A stretch of 64,000 nt of DNA from Selaginella moellendorffii. Its lineage: Eukaryota > Streptophyta > Lycopodiopsida > Selaginellales > Selaginellaceae. The position numbers and the translations under genes were made by a program. How positions within the stretch are numbered: the stretch's first letter is position 1; every line of letters starts with the position of its first letter. This document shows positions 32,209-43,552 of the stretch, in pieces. The notes below the pieces were generated by a model. It made no database searches. It was not told where the DNA came from and saw only the letters and a list, made by a program, of their open reading frames with translations. The DNA lies in contig NW_003314399.1 in the NCBI RefSeq assembly GCF_000143415.4, forward strand, positions 1-64,000, given 5' to 3'.

Positions 32209-34476
32209 ATGCGGCGATTGAATCAGTTCTTTCAGGCCGCTCTCGATACTTGGAGATCGATCTCGACTTCCAGAGTCTCCAAGCAAGCTTTAGCAGCCAG
32301 AACAGCAGCCGCAGAGGAGCCCAAAGGAAAGGGGTTGCTCTCGTGGTTCCAGCGCAAGAAAAAGAAGGGCCTGCTATCAGATCTTCCCACGCTCTACGAG
32401 CCTCTTCCAGGCGTCAAACTCCCTCTCGATCTGGACGATGGCTTTGCTCTGCCAGTGGAGACTAAAATCACCAAACTCGCCAATGGATTGACGGTGGCTT
32501 CCGAGAACACTATGGTGAGAAGCTCTTGCCATTCTCGATGGTTTTCTACGCTCAAAATCGTTTTTTTTTGTGAGAGTTCTTACTCTATCTCTCGTGCAGG
32601 GACCGACAGCAACCATTGGAGTTTATGTTGATTCCGGCAGCTCTCACGAGACTCCTTTCAACTCCGGCGTGAGCCATATTCTGGAACGCATGGCTTTCAA
32701 GAGCACGCGAAACCGGACGCACTTGAGGCTTGTCCGCGAAGCGGAAGCCATCGGCGGTAATGTTCTTGCGTCTGCTTCGCGAGAGCAAATGTCTTATACG
32801 GGTGATGTGATAAGGAGCTTTGTTCCCGAGATTGTGGAGCTTCTTGCCGATAGCATCCGGAACCCGGCTTTCCACGACTGGGAAATCAAAGAACAGGTCC
32901 CTTTCTCGCTGGTTGATTGATCATCTTTGAGAACTTTCTTTTTCTTTTGGATCCACAGGTGGATATCTTGAGAGAAGAGATTCAAGAGATGGCAAAGGAT
33001 CCTCAAGCGATGCTTCTGGAGGCTCTCCATCCTGCCGGTTATAAGGGCCCTCTTGGCAAAGCACTGGTGACAAGCGAGTCCTCGTTGGATAGAATCGACT
33101 CTCGCGCTCTTCACGAGTTTGTAGCTGTAAGTTCTTCCTCTCTTCTTTTTGTTTTCCTTGTTCTTGTGGTTTTCTAATACCATGGATCTTTCTAGGCAAA
33201 CTATACAGCTTCACGGATGGTTTTCGCTGGCTCTGGCGTCGAACACGACTATTTCCTCTCGCTGGTTAAACCGTTGTTCGAGGACATGCCTCTGGTGGCT
33301 CCTCCAGAGCCTGTGAAGTCCGAGTATGTTGGTGGCGAGTGGCGGCTTCAAGGCGAAAGTGATGTAAGAGTTTTTCTTCTTCCTCTTCGTTTTTTTCTTG
33401 TTCTTTCTGTGTGGAAGTGTAGACAGATTTAATACTTTCATTCCTTAAGCAGACTACATCGGTTTCCATCGCGTTTGAAATCCCTGGTGGCTGGAGAAAC
33501 GAACGCGATGCTGTCATGGCGACCGTGTTACAAGTAAGCTTCCCTTCTCTATCAAGTTTACTGTAAGAATGTCTGCGTCCTTTAGTCGCTTCTTGGAGGA
33601 GGTGGTTCGTTTTCTTCCGGAGGCCCGGGCAAGGGTGTCCATTCTAGATTGTGTAAGTACGGTTCGTGGTTTTGGTTTTTTTCTTACTTGGATTTTCCAA
33701 TAACTCTTCCAGATACTCGCGTTCTGGCTGTTCATCCCAAGGTGGAAAATTTTACTGCTTTTACTTCCGTGTACAATGACACCGGCTTGTTTGGAATTCA
33801 CGCATCGTCTGTGAGTAGCACCCTCTCGCAATAGTTTCTAGTTGCTAAACGCGTGTTCCTGTGATCTTCTTCTAGGAGCACAAGTTTGTAGGCGAGCTTG
33901 TAGATCTCATAGGAGATGAGCTTATTTCTGTGGCAGAACCTGGAGAAGGTACTTTGAAACTTTTCTCTTCTCGCTTGTCTGTGATCGCTCTTTTCCATTC
34001 CAGTCGACGAGATTGAATTGGAGCGCGCAAAGAATGCAACCGTTTCACTTGTTTTGATGAATCTCGAGTCTCGGGTTCGTGAAGTAGAACAATATTTTCT
34101 TCCAAAAATTTTTTTTTTTTGTCTTTCCATAGATAAACAAAATGTTTTTTGTAGGTGGTCGTGAATGAGGACATTGGTCGGCAAATTCTCACCTATGGTT
34201 GCAGGTTAGAGAGCTAAATGGTTTGTGAATCTATTTGTGACCATTTTATTTGGTGACAGGAAACCCGCAAAGGAGTTTATCGACACCGTTCGTGAGCTGA
34301 CTTTGGATGATATTCGCAAAGTTGCTGAGAAGATTATTTCCACCCCAGTAACCATGGCTTGCTACGGCGATGGTAAGTATCACAACTTCTCTTTTTTTCA
34401 TAACCTGTTTAACAAAATCTCTCTCGCAGTTAAAAGAGTTCCTCTTCTCGACAAAGTCTCCTCGCAGTTTCAATAA
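32209..34476 (+). CDS. MPPA: Mitochondrial processing peptidase, alpha subunit
   Basis: Substrate-recognising subunit of the matrix protease that removes presequences; in plants it sits in the cytochrome bc1 complex. Twelve exons join in frame: 32209-32514, 32600-32896, 32959-33126, 33196-33363, 33453-33533, 33586-33652, 33713-33810, 33876-33948, 34004-34074, 34155-34204, 34260-34372, 34430-34476, giving 512 residues. The N-terminus is Arg/Ser/Ala-rich, like a mitochondrial presequence. The M16 helix reads [11 protein letters not shown], with the zinc site lost as in alpha subunits. The glycine-rich loop [14 protein letters not shown] is the alpha hallmark. An AAACCCTA telo-box lies ~70 bp upstream. 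Exons 5-12 lie in the right arm of the inverted duplication. Confidence 0.95.
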
Positions 34477-36489
34477 CAAATACTGGAGGAGAGAAGTTTT
34501 GAACCAACCTTGTCGCTTGACCATGAATTACGAGAAAGCAGGAAATCTTATTCAATCCTGTAACAACGTTATTCGTTCACTGTTGATTCATGCAGAATAT
34601 GCTTATAAGATGCTAATAAGCAAAGGACATGTTATTGCGTGCCATTGTGGCATATTTGAAACAATATCAGAATTCTGCTTGATGCTTTCTTATAATACAA
34701 CCATCTATTAGTATCAAAGCTTGCTGGGAGCTCTGAGGCTTCCCATGGCTCTGGCCCTGTCCCGGAGCAAGAACTTTTGGACCTTACCAGTGGAAGTCTT
34801 TGGAAGCGCTCCAAACACCACAGATCGAGGATTCATGAAGTGGGGCAGCCGAGCCCGGCAGTAATCGATGATCTCTCGAGCGCTGGTCGCACCACCACTC
34901 CTCTTGAGCGTCACGAACGCGCAGGGCGTCTCCCCCCAGAAATCGTCGGGCCGAGCGACCACGGCCGCCTCGAGAACTTCCGGATGGCCGTAGAGAACCG
35001 ACTCCACCTCGATGCTACTGATGTTCTCGCCACCCGAGATGATGATATCCTTGGATCGGTCGCGCAGCTGGATGTAACCATCCGGATGGATCACTCCCAA
35101 GTCACCGGTATGGAACCATCCTCCCTGGAACGCCGCCCTCGTCGCTTCATCGTCTCTGTGGTAGCCTTTCATCACAGTGCTTCCGCGGACCATCACTTCT
35201 CCCAGCGTCCGGCCATCTCGGGCAACCGACTCCATGGTTGCCGGATCCTTGACGTCGGCCTGGTGGAGCCCGAGGTGGACGACGCCTTGCCGGCTCTTGA
35301 GCTTGGCTCGCTCCTCGAGAGGAAAAGAGTTCCAGTGAGGCCGCCACGCGCAGAATAGCGCCGGCCCGTAAGTCTCCGTGAGGCCGTAAGAGTGTGTTAC
35401 GACGAAGCCGAGCTCCTCCATGCTCGAGAGAATCGCCGGTGGCGGAGGAGCGCCCCCGACTCTCACCGCCACCTTGTCCGGAAGATCTCTCCTCTCGCTG
35501 GGGATGGAGCTGGCGATCATGTTGAGGACCGTGGGAGCTCCAGAGAGGTGAGTGACGGAGCTCTCGGCTATGGCGTCAAAGGTGGCCTTGGAAGTGACGT
35601 TGCGTAGACAAATGTTGGTTCCACCTTGGGCCGCGATCGCCCACGTAAAACACCAGCCATTGCAGTGGAACATTGGGAGCGTCCAGAGGTAGACTGGAAA
35701 AGGTCCCATCTCCCACAGGAGAATGCTGGCTATGGAGTTGAGATACGCTCCACGGTGAGTGTAGAGAACACCCTTGGGCCTGGAGGTGGTACCGGACGTG
35801 TAGTTCAAGGCGATGGATTGTTCTTCATCATCGGGAAAGACGAGAGGAAAATCCTGGCTGGAATTCTCGAGCAACTCCTCGTACTCTAGAATTCCACCAT
35901 AGCTGTGAGCTACTTGAGAAGTATAGGACTTATCTTTGATAAGGACGAGCTGGGGGAGAGGCTTGGACGATTCGGCCAGGAGCTGGAGAGCTTGCGTGAC
36001 GAGAGGGAAGAACTCCGAGTCCACAAAGACCGCGCGGCTCTGGGCGTGATCCAGCAGCAGCGCGATTGTGCGCGCGTCCAGCCGGAAGTTGATCGTGTTG
36101 AGGATCGCCCCGACCATGGGAACGCCGAAGTGCATCTCATAGATCGCGGCGACGTTGGGCGCCACGACGGAGACCTGGAAGAACGCAAGAACAAGAAATG
36201 ACAACCAAGAACACGATATTTCGATGGATCGATCGGCCAATTTCGATCGAGAGCACTGGAATCTCGCATACCACAGCGCCAGGATTGACGCCGAGCCGGA
36301 GTGAGATTGCGGATGCGAGACGGCGGCATCGATCCAGAGTTTGCGACCAAGTGAAGCATGAGGCGCCGTGAATCAGCGATGTTTTGTCCCCAAACACTGC
36401 CGCGGATCTATAGAGGAAGCTGAGCGGTGACAATGGCGCGTGATTTGCCGCCATCGCTCTCTCCTCCATCTCCTCTCCTCCAATCATAT
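33456..36489 (-). repeat. Right arm of the ~3.1 kb inverted duplication
   Basis: Inverted counterpart of 27409-30513. The inner edge lies inside exon 5 of the peptidase gene (33456), the outer edge just upstream of the acyl-activating enzyme copy 2. Because the complete peptidase gene crosses the inner edge, this arm is the likely source and the left arm the derived copy. Confidence 0.9.
34714..36454 (-). CDS. Peroxisomal acyl-activating enzyme (acyl-CoA synthetase), copy 2
   Basis: Paralogue of the gene at 27451-29183 with identical exon lengths: 36454-36272 (183 nt) and 36174-34714 (1461 nt), giving 547 residues. The AMP-binding motif YTSGTTSRPKG, GWFHTGDLG, GGENIS and PKTSTGK are unchanged, and it also ends in SKL (PTS1). 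Differences are scattered substitutions, for example LKRSGGATSAREI against LKDIGGATSARGI, and MNPRSVVFGALP against MVPRSVVFGELP, the densest differences being near the C-terminus. The frame is fully open, so both copies may be active. It is convergent with the intact peptidase gene (stops about 240 bp apart). Confidence 0.93.
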
Positions 36490-37035
36490 TCACATATGGT
36501 TGTCAATCACAAACATAAAATTGATAAATATCCCTTTACCTTTTTTATGTTTTTTGAGTTGGTCTCTCTATTTCTATCATTAAGATTTCCTCCTTTTCAT
36601 CATAGTCATCATCATTAATGTCATATTTCTCAATATCCCACTCCTTTGCCATCTATTCTAATATATATCAATGAAATGAGTAAGGAGTATAACTTTAGGG
36701 CAATACTACCTAAAACATAGAGAAGGAATAATTTTATGATAGAAAGTTAAAGATTGTTTAAGAGTGCAATATTGAGAGTCTTTGCGAGTTAGAGACTAAG
36801 TTGAGCATAATTAATAATAAGCATCTACAATCAATTGAATTGATAGATAAAGCATATAAATTAGTTTTTAGAAGTGGGAAACTGGAGTATAAAAAAGTAC
36901 CTACTTTTGCTTAATTTTGTTTACAATAGTGCTTAATAATTAATTATTAGCATTGCCATTCATAGCAATGTATAGTTATAAATCAAGGCTTATTGTGAGT
37001 TTGAGTTTAGTTTTTGTTTGAGTGCCTTTTATTTG
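36490..37035. other. AT-rich intergenic DNA
   Basis: Very AT-rich with no ORF of interest. The upstream region of acyl-activating enzyme copy 2 lies at its left edge. Confidence 0.5.
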
Positions 37036-37345
37036 TGATTTTCTCAAGATTATTCAAATAATCTTGAGCAGGCAAGCTCAAAAACAAGATAAAAGGTTAA
37101 CTAATGAATATCATTATCATCAAAAGTATAAAATTGATGATAAAATTTTCTTTAAGCTATGTAATGTAAAATGGTCTCTAAAAGGAGGTAATAGTGTGAA
37201 GTTGTCTCTACAATATTATGGACTTTGGACAATTTTACAATATGTGGGGGATCTTACTTACACTTTGGATTTATTAGTTAGTTTGAAAATTCATCAAACA
37301 TTCATATCACCAAGTTTAAAACATATATACACTCTAGTGATGTTA
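37036..37345 (+). pseudogene. Gypsy integrase C-terminal fragment
   Basis: One frame reads RQAQKQDKRLTNEYHYHQKYKIDD, then KLSLQYYGLWTILQYVG, YTLDL and KIHQTFISPSLK. This is the order of the Ty3/Gypsy integrase tail (GDxVxL, KLSxRYYGPFxIxxxVG, YxLxLP, IHxxFHVSxLK), heavily substituted and AT-biased. Upstream pol is not recognisable. It is a relic. Confidence 0.7.
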
Positions 37346-38295
37346 TGGATCAATTCATAATCCAAGTCCTAAAGATTAATGCTGAAAAGATTAGTCCAAT
37401 AAGAATTTTCACTCAAAAGTTAGTAAAGGCATATAACAAAACAATTTAGGAATTTTTGGTTCAATAGAATAGTTATTCATGGATGAGGTCACATGAAATC
37501 AAGGATGACATGAAAAAAGTGTTTCTGAGTTTCCATTATGGCTTTCCGAAGAAGGGGAAAATTAAGTTTTTTAACCGTATTATTATATAATTTGAGTTAT
37601 TGCTTTATTCTTATTCTTTTATTTCCATAACTGTATTATCATATAAATTTTTTTTTCTTTCATTGTTGTTTGCTACAATGTTAATATTGCTATTTACACA
37701 TCTTTTCTCTATGGCTGTATTACTTTGAACTCCCTTCATTTAAGTATTACCTTGGACTCTCTTCATCTAAAGCTAGTTTAGCTTTTCAAATACTACTATT
37801 AATGGATGAAAGGAGAACAACACGACCAACTGAAAAATTCTAAGAATATTCTATGAGCGTTGGCCTTTGTTTGTTTCACCCACAGCCATGAAATAAGAAA
37901 CTAGCAAACAACACAACAAAATCGTGTATCACACCAACATTGTCCTCTGTGGCGTGTCGGATCGATTGATTGGCCACTCATCCTACAAGGAATATCATAT
38001 TTCCAAGTATATTCTCCATGTGTGGTAGTGTTAAAGCCTGTTAAAACATCAACTTCAGTGATATTTTTGAGTAGGACAATACATTTTGGGCTATCACACA
38101 CCAAGCCAGATAGAGGATCTGTACAAGTAGTGTATAATAGGATATTATAGAATCTTTCGTTACATATTTTATTTCAACATTTAGTTTCACATTTACGTGG
38201 TTTATAACATACAGCCACTGGCAAGTTATGCCGAAGTAGATGTCTAAAGATTCAAGGGTTAAAGAATCTAGAGCCCTAAATTTTAGGGTTCTTAG
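37346..38295. other. AT-rich intergenic DNA
   Basis: No supported gene. A minus-strand frame at 37901-38304 (in pieces) has no recognisable domain. A GCCCTAAATTTTAGGGTT palindrome-like telo-box motif sits at 38273-38290, immediately before the next start codon. Confidence 0.5.
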
Positions 38296-38297
38296 GG

Positions 38298-38681
38298 ATG
38301 GCATCGTCCGCCTACGAGAGCGTCAAGGGAGGTAAGCTCTCGCTCAAGCTCGGCGCCAATGCGGCCGACAGGCCGATCGCGAAGAAGAGGAAGAAGAAGA
38401 AATCCAAGGCGCAGGAGGAGGAAGAATCCGGCGCAGGGAAGACACTGGAGGAATCCGGGGGCTATGAGATCGACACAGGGATAGGGCATGCGCCGGATGG
38501 GAAGAAGAGTAAGAAATACGAGGAGCTCTTCCCTGTGGAGACGAAGAGATTCGGGTATGAGATCCCGAAATCTTCTGCTGCCGCGGCCGCGGCTGTCGCG
38601 GCGTCTGCGAAGGAATCGGCATCGCGAGAGGCGGCTCTGGACGAGCGCGTGAAGAAGAAAGCCGACCGCTATTGCAAGTAA
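38298..38681 (+). CDS. Small lysine-rich conserved protein (FAM32A-like N-terminus)
   Basis: Single exon of 127 residues. The N-terminus (AYESVKGGKLSLKLG followed by KKRKKKKSK) resembles FAM32A/DUF1754 proteins, small nuclear factors linked to spliceosomes. The middle holds YEIDTGIGHAP, and the end is ALDERVKKKADRYCK. I do not know the exact family, and function is inferred only from the basic nuclear-type composition. The last exon may not be complete: AAGTAAG at the stop could mimic a splice donor, but the TAA is in frame and the same KKADRYCK-stop is duplicated in the pseudogene at 31285-32090. LETM1-like starts 222 bp downstream on the same strand. Confidence 0.65.
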   Translation: MASSAYESVKGGKLSLKLGANAADRPIAKKRKKKKSKAQEEEESGAGKTLEESGGYEIDTGIGHAPDGKKSKKYEELFPVETKRFGYEIPKSSAAAAAAVAASAKESASREAALDERVKKKADRYCK

Positions 38682-38902
38682 GAAAATACCTTGTCAGCAG
38701 CTTAGCTAGTGTGACATGGCCGTGCCACATCGGAGACTTTGGATCCAGATGGTCACGACTCCTTGTTTAGTTTGCTCCGGGAATTCAAGCAGCCATTTGG
38801 CCTTCCATCTTCCCGGGACGGCTGGACCAAGATTTGGATTTTTACTGCTCGACGATCTAATGGGAGGCAGCTTTGCTTTGGTGCCGTGCTGCTGGATTTC
38901 TC

Positions 38903-40915
38903 ATGGAAGCCCGTGTTGCTGGGAGCCTCAGCTTTGCCGTGAGAAGATTAGCACAGCACAGGAACGCTACTGTTGTCAGCTTTCGCTACGTCCCTCCACA
39001 CAACTCCGGATATCGAGCTCTTCCCAGTTTGCTCGATTGTCTTGTGTCTTCTAATGGTGGAAGGGATAAGCAGCAGCAGCAGCAGCAGCAGCAACATGGA
39101 TATAGAGTCGAGCTTCGTAGAGTAGACCAGGGAAGATTTCGTGTCCCTCATGGCTTCAAGGATGGAGCTGCTGCTCGGCTCCCGCCATTGTTATTTTTCT
39201 CCTCCGATGCTTCTTCCAGAAATGATAGGAAGGTGGCGAGTGAGGAAGAGAAAGAAAAGGCGAGGAAGTGGCGCAAGAGGCTTGTGGCATCAGTGGAAGA
39301 ACTCCAAGTTAGTGACGATCCTTTGCCGGATAAGTTGGAGAAGAAGACCCTTCTGCAAAAGACATGGAATCTGCTTGTGAGGATCGGTTCGGGACTGAGA
39401 AACATGGCTTCGATGAGCAGGCAAGGTTTTTTGTTAGTGCTAGTTCCTTGATTTTCTTAATAGTTTGCTTACTCCAGAGAGGACTGGGCAAAGTGGCTCA
39501 AGAAAGCAAAGACGACTGTGTGGCTGGAGTTGCAACATTATTGGGTTGGAAGTAAGTTGCTATGGGCGGAGATCCGGATTTCCACCAGGCTTCTCGTCCA
39601 GCTCTCGGGTGGTAAGAAGCTAAGCCGAAGAGAACAGCTCCAACTAAGGCGGACAGCAGGAGACATTGCTCGTTTAGTCCCGTTCATAATTATCGTCATC
39701 GTGCCCTTCATGGAGTTCTTACTGCCAGTTCTTCTCAAGGTCTTCCCCAACATGCTACCATCAACATTCCAGGACAAGTTGAAGCAGGAGGTCCGTTTTA
39801 TATCTTTTGCGCCAACGTACAATCAGTCTAGTTCTGTTTTTTCAGGCGGAGTTGACAAAACGATTGGAAACACGGCTTCGCCACGCGAAAGGCTTAAAGA
39901 ATGCGTTACTGGAAATGGTGGACGAGCTCAAATCCAAACGGGGAGAAGATATTCAGAAAACCGCCAAAAATCTTGACGACTTTATGACCAAGGTCCTCGC
40001 GAATAATATTTTTTGTCATCTGGTTTTATGGAACATGCTTTGTCTCTGGCAGGTCCGCACTGGACAAAACATAAAAAACGCGGACATACTGGGATTTGCA
40101 AAGCTCTTCAATGACGAACTGACTTTGGACAACATCAGCAGGTCTGAGCCGTGATTTTCCTGCACCAAAGGTTTAAACGTTTTCCTTGTAAACGCAGGCC
40201 GCGATTGATAAGCATGTGTAAATACATGGGCTTACGACCATTTGGGACGGATGCGTATCTGCGCTACACTCTTCGCAAAAAACTGGCATGGTAAGAGCTA
40301 GCAGTAGCTTCAAGCTTACGCAGTGTAGCTCCTTACTTCCAGGATCAAATCCGATGACCGGCTAATCAGAATGGAAGGAATAGACTCACTTTCGGAACCC
40401 GAGCTTCGAGCTGCTTGCCGGGAACGAGGAATGCTTGTTTCTTTGACACCACAAGAGATGAAAGCACAGGTAAAGTCTCTATTTTTCTTAAGAAAACTGC
40501 GTCTTAAGTTTGAAGAGAGCTTTCTGCAGCTAAGCAACTGGCTTGATTTGTCACTAGATCACTCAGTACCATCCTCGCTCCTCATCTTGTCCAGGTAAAA
40601 ACTTTACCTTTCGTTTCCGGCTGTGTCATTGTTTTTTCTTGCAGGGCGTTCGTCCCGGACAAACTAAAACCGGCAGAAGCTGTCCAAGCGACACTGTCAT
40701 CGCTTCCAGACGAAGTGGTGGACTCGGTCGGTGTCACAGTGCTGCCCAGCGAGGACACGCTTGAGGAGCGCCGGCGCAAACTGGAATTTCTAAAGCAGCA
40801 GGAAGAGCTCATCAAGGTATTTTCCCACAAGAACATCTCTGCAAAACCTCTACCACCGCTCGCTTTCCAGCAAGAGCAAACGCCACCAGCAAGAACGCCT
40901 GAGAAGCCCAAGTAG
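38903..40915 (+). CDS. LETM1: LETM1-like mitochondrial inner-membrane protein
   Basis: LETM1 proteins act in mitochondrial K+/H+ and Ca2+ homeostasis and bind mitoribosomes. I rebuilt eight exons in frame: 38903-39420, 39478-39790, 39846-39992, 40053-40141, 40198-40290, 40343-40469, 40530-40594, 40645-40915. The N-terminus (MEARVAGSLSFAVRRLAQHR) looks like a presequence, followed by a Gln-8 tract. The family core is clear: WVGSKLLWAEIRIS, the TM segment LVPFIIIVIVPFMEFLLPV with KVFPNMLPSTF, then LETM/RBD-type helices (MCKYMGLRPFGTDAYLRY, RAACRERGM). Intron 1 uses a GC donor (AGCAG|GCAAGG), the only choice keeping the frame. The final exon may splice after 40816 instead of reading to the stop at 40913-40915. 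A broken copy lies at 31285-32090. Confidence 0.88.
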
Positions 40916-41124
40916 CTGATCCGTCGAGTTTTCAGGCAACTTGATGGCTATTGTTTCAAAACATCCGACTGACTTCTTACACATTTTTGCAGGAAAGTCT
41001 TACTTCAAAGCCAAGGAAGTGATTGAGGTGGTTCTCTCTGAAATTCATAAACAACAAAGAGGAAAAACTATCACGAATCTTGATATCTTACATAAACACC
41101 TCCAAATGTTACAGCTTGCTGCCA

Positions 41125-41694
41125 CTACCACTCGCTCTCGCGCGTCACGTATTGGAACAAGATGACGGTGCTCGTCAAAATAATGAAAGACGAGTAAGCG
41201 AGAAACATGGCGCCGATCTCTATCAACATCGCATGGCGCAAAATGGCCGGAATCGCAATGCTTCCCACGGTTGAAAATCCCGTCAGGAACTTTGCAGCAT
41301 CAGCCCAGCTATAACAGTCCAGGTAAGCTCTCTAGAGAGGAAGAAAAAAAGAGAAGCTTACTCTCCAGTAGCATCGCCGACAGATAGAAGCGACTCGGAC
41401 GAAGAGCTTCCGAAGAACAAGCAAGGCATTGGAACCATCACGTACATGAGAGCTGGAGAAGAAGAATCAAAGCAAAGAACTTCCAAAGTTGATCGAGGTA
41501 CCTGTGAGCATTGGCCACCAATTGCTGTACAAGGCACAAGCCTGTGAAAGAAAACGAGTTTTAATCCACCAGAGAGAAATCTTCCATCTACTCACCAGGA
41601 TTTGCATCATAATTCCCACAGAAAACATGAACGCCAGTCCAGCAAGCCTACAGGGGTGCAAGCACGCGAGAAAATAAGCTGAAGTGTCTGCCAT
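41125..41694 (-). CDS. VPS55: VPS55 / LEPROT-family endosomal membrane protein
   Basis: A small four-TM protein that acts with VPS68-type partners in late endosome-to-vacuole traffic. Four short exons, easily missed because no single frame is long: 41694-41596, 41541-41502, 41452-41362, 41308-41125, giving 137 residues (the family is ~130-140). Diagnostic blocks: QILACALYSNWWPMLT, MYVMVPMPCLFFG, then DWADAAKFLTGFSTVGS and IAIPAILRHA. All junctions are GT/AG and keep frame. It differs from Arabidopsis VPS55 mainly near the C-terminus. It is divergent from FATA and convergent with LETM1. Confidence 0.9.
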
Positions 41695-42034
41695 TGTGCC
41701 CGTGAGAACAACACTCACACTGCTCTCGGCGACGCCGAATCAATCGCCATCGCCAGTGCCACAGCGCGCAAGAATCCGTGCTATAATCTTAGCTACATGA
41801 CCAGGGATGGAATCTCAAATCGCCAAACCTTCGATCGTCATCGCCATAGCAGGAGCTCTCCAAGTAATAGTGAAAGAAACCCTAGAGAGGAAGGAGAGAG
41901 AGGGGTTTGGGATCGAACACGCGACGTCCACGTGTACGGTAGGGGTTGGAAGGGATTTGCAATATATTCCTTGCGGAGGGCGAGAGAGAGAGGAGCAAGA
42001 CGCGCGGACGCCTGGCGCTGGCGTCGATCGATCG
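41695..42034. promoter_or_regulatory. Shared divergent promoter, VPS55 / FATA
   Basis: 340 bp separate the two start codons. AAACCCTAGAG (telo-box) lies at 41878-41888 and a GA-rich tract at 41983-42000. A shared promoter is inferred from spacing. Confidence 0.45.
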
Positions 42035-43552
42035 ATGACGCTCACGGGAGGAGCGGCGATGGAGATCGCAATGCCTGCTGTGAGGAATGCGGCTCAGGTG
42101 AACGCTCTAGGCGCTGGAGTGGGAGAAATCTCCTGCTCCACCTCCTCCTTTTGTAGAATGCAGCAGCGCAGGGAGAAATCTCCATCTCTTGCATGGCGTG
42201 GGAGGCGAGCTATAGCCTCCGCGATCGATCTAAGGTCCGATTCGGCTGTGAGCAGCAACGGCGTCGCAGCTGCGACGCTGATCCCAACGCCGACCAAGGA
42301 TCTCAGCAGCGGTGCCAGCGATGATCCACCTTTCGGGATTCTCTACAGTGAGAATTTTACTATACGCTGTTACGAGGTGGGCACGAACAAGAAGGCGTCC
42401 ATCCAGACCATCGCAAATCTTCTCCAGGTATGGAAATTCTTTCCTTTCTTCGCTTGTCAAGAGCTTTTTGAGAATTTTAGGAGGTGGCTTGTAACCAAGT
42501 GAGAACACTTGGATTTTCCACGGATGGATTCGCGACAACTTTATCGATGCGAAAGCATCATCTCATCTGGGTGACTGTTCGCATGCACATCGAAATGGAC
42601 GATTATCCAAACTGGTTGGTAAAACTGCGTGCTTTGTTTTTCTTTTCTGTGACAGAGCTTTTGATCTTACAGGGGTGACGCCGTGCAAGCCCAAACATGG
42701 TTCCAGGAGAATAGAAATGGGACCCGACGCGATTGGCTGTTAAAGGATGTCAATACCGGGTTGACACTCGGTCGAGCTACCAGGTTTGTCTTTTTGCAGT
42801 ATCGATTCTTTGTTATAGCGAAACGGTTTTTCTTTCTTTTTTTTCCCTTTTTGTTGTTGTGCAGCACCTGGGTGATGATGAATCAAGAAACAAGGCGATT
42901 TGCAAGAATAAATGAAGAGATCAGGGGAGAATATCACCAATACGCGTTAGATCCTCCAAGGTCGGGATTCAGCTGTTTATGTCGCAAGCGTGACGCCGTT
43001 CGTATGTTGTTTCTGCATTTTAGATTTTCGTTCCCAGAAGATCATGCCACATACAAGAAGCACCAACTGGCGAAACTGGAAAACGCAGAGCATCATATCA
43101 CCGGGCTCAAGGTAAATCGTGTCTTGTCGTGGTGCTATCTTAAACGTTGCTGCTTTGAGGCTTTAAACTCTCCATAATGCAGCCGAGACGGGCGGATCTC
43201 GACATGAATCAACATGTGAACAACGTGGCGTACATAGGCTGGATGATGGAGGTACTAGAATCACATTTCTCGTGCTCTAGCAGATCTACTAATCCTTACA
43301 AAATCCTAGAGCCTCCCGGCTGACATCGCAAACAGCCACGAGCTCCGCGGGATCATCCTGGAATTCAAGCAGGAGTGCAAGCACGACGACTGCGTGGAAT
43401 CGATGGCAGCTAAATTCTCTCCAGCGGACCAATCCGGCGACGAAGAACACCAGTTTTTGCATCTTCTCAGACTCGATGGCAGCAGCCGAGAGATCAACCG
43501 AGGCTGGACTCACTGGGTGAAAGCCAAAGAAAGTTCACAGCAGGGAGCTTGA
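42035..43552 (+). CDS. FATA: Plastid acyl-ACP thioesterase, FATA type
   Basis: Hydrolyses oleoyl-ACP and similar acyl-ACPs in the plastid stroma, ending de novo fatty acid synthesis. Seven exons join in frame: 42035-42427, 42481-42614, 42673-42783, 42865-42960, 43024-43111, 43183-43251, 43310-43552, giving 377 residues. The first ~85 residues are Ser/Ala/Thr-rich with few acids, like a transit peptide. Two hot-dog halves follow: FTIRCYEVGTNKKASIQTIAN, GFSTDGFATTLSMRK, NGTRRDWLLKD, WVMMNQETRR, then RRADLDMNQHVNNVAYIGW (catalytic Asn and His) and LEFKQECKHDD (Cys). The sequence follows FATA rather than FATB. In-frame ATGs at 42035 and 42059 are both possible starts. Confidence 0.93.

Noticed and set aside
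41797-42034. FATA start at the upstream in-frame ATG (41807)
   Set aside because: It would add a leader that runs through the divergent promoter and does not look like a transit peptide; the ATG at 42035 is more likely.
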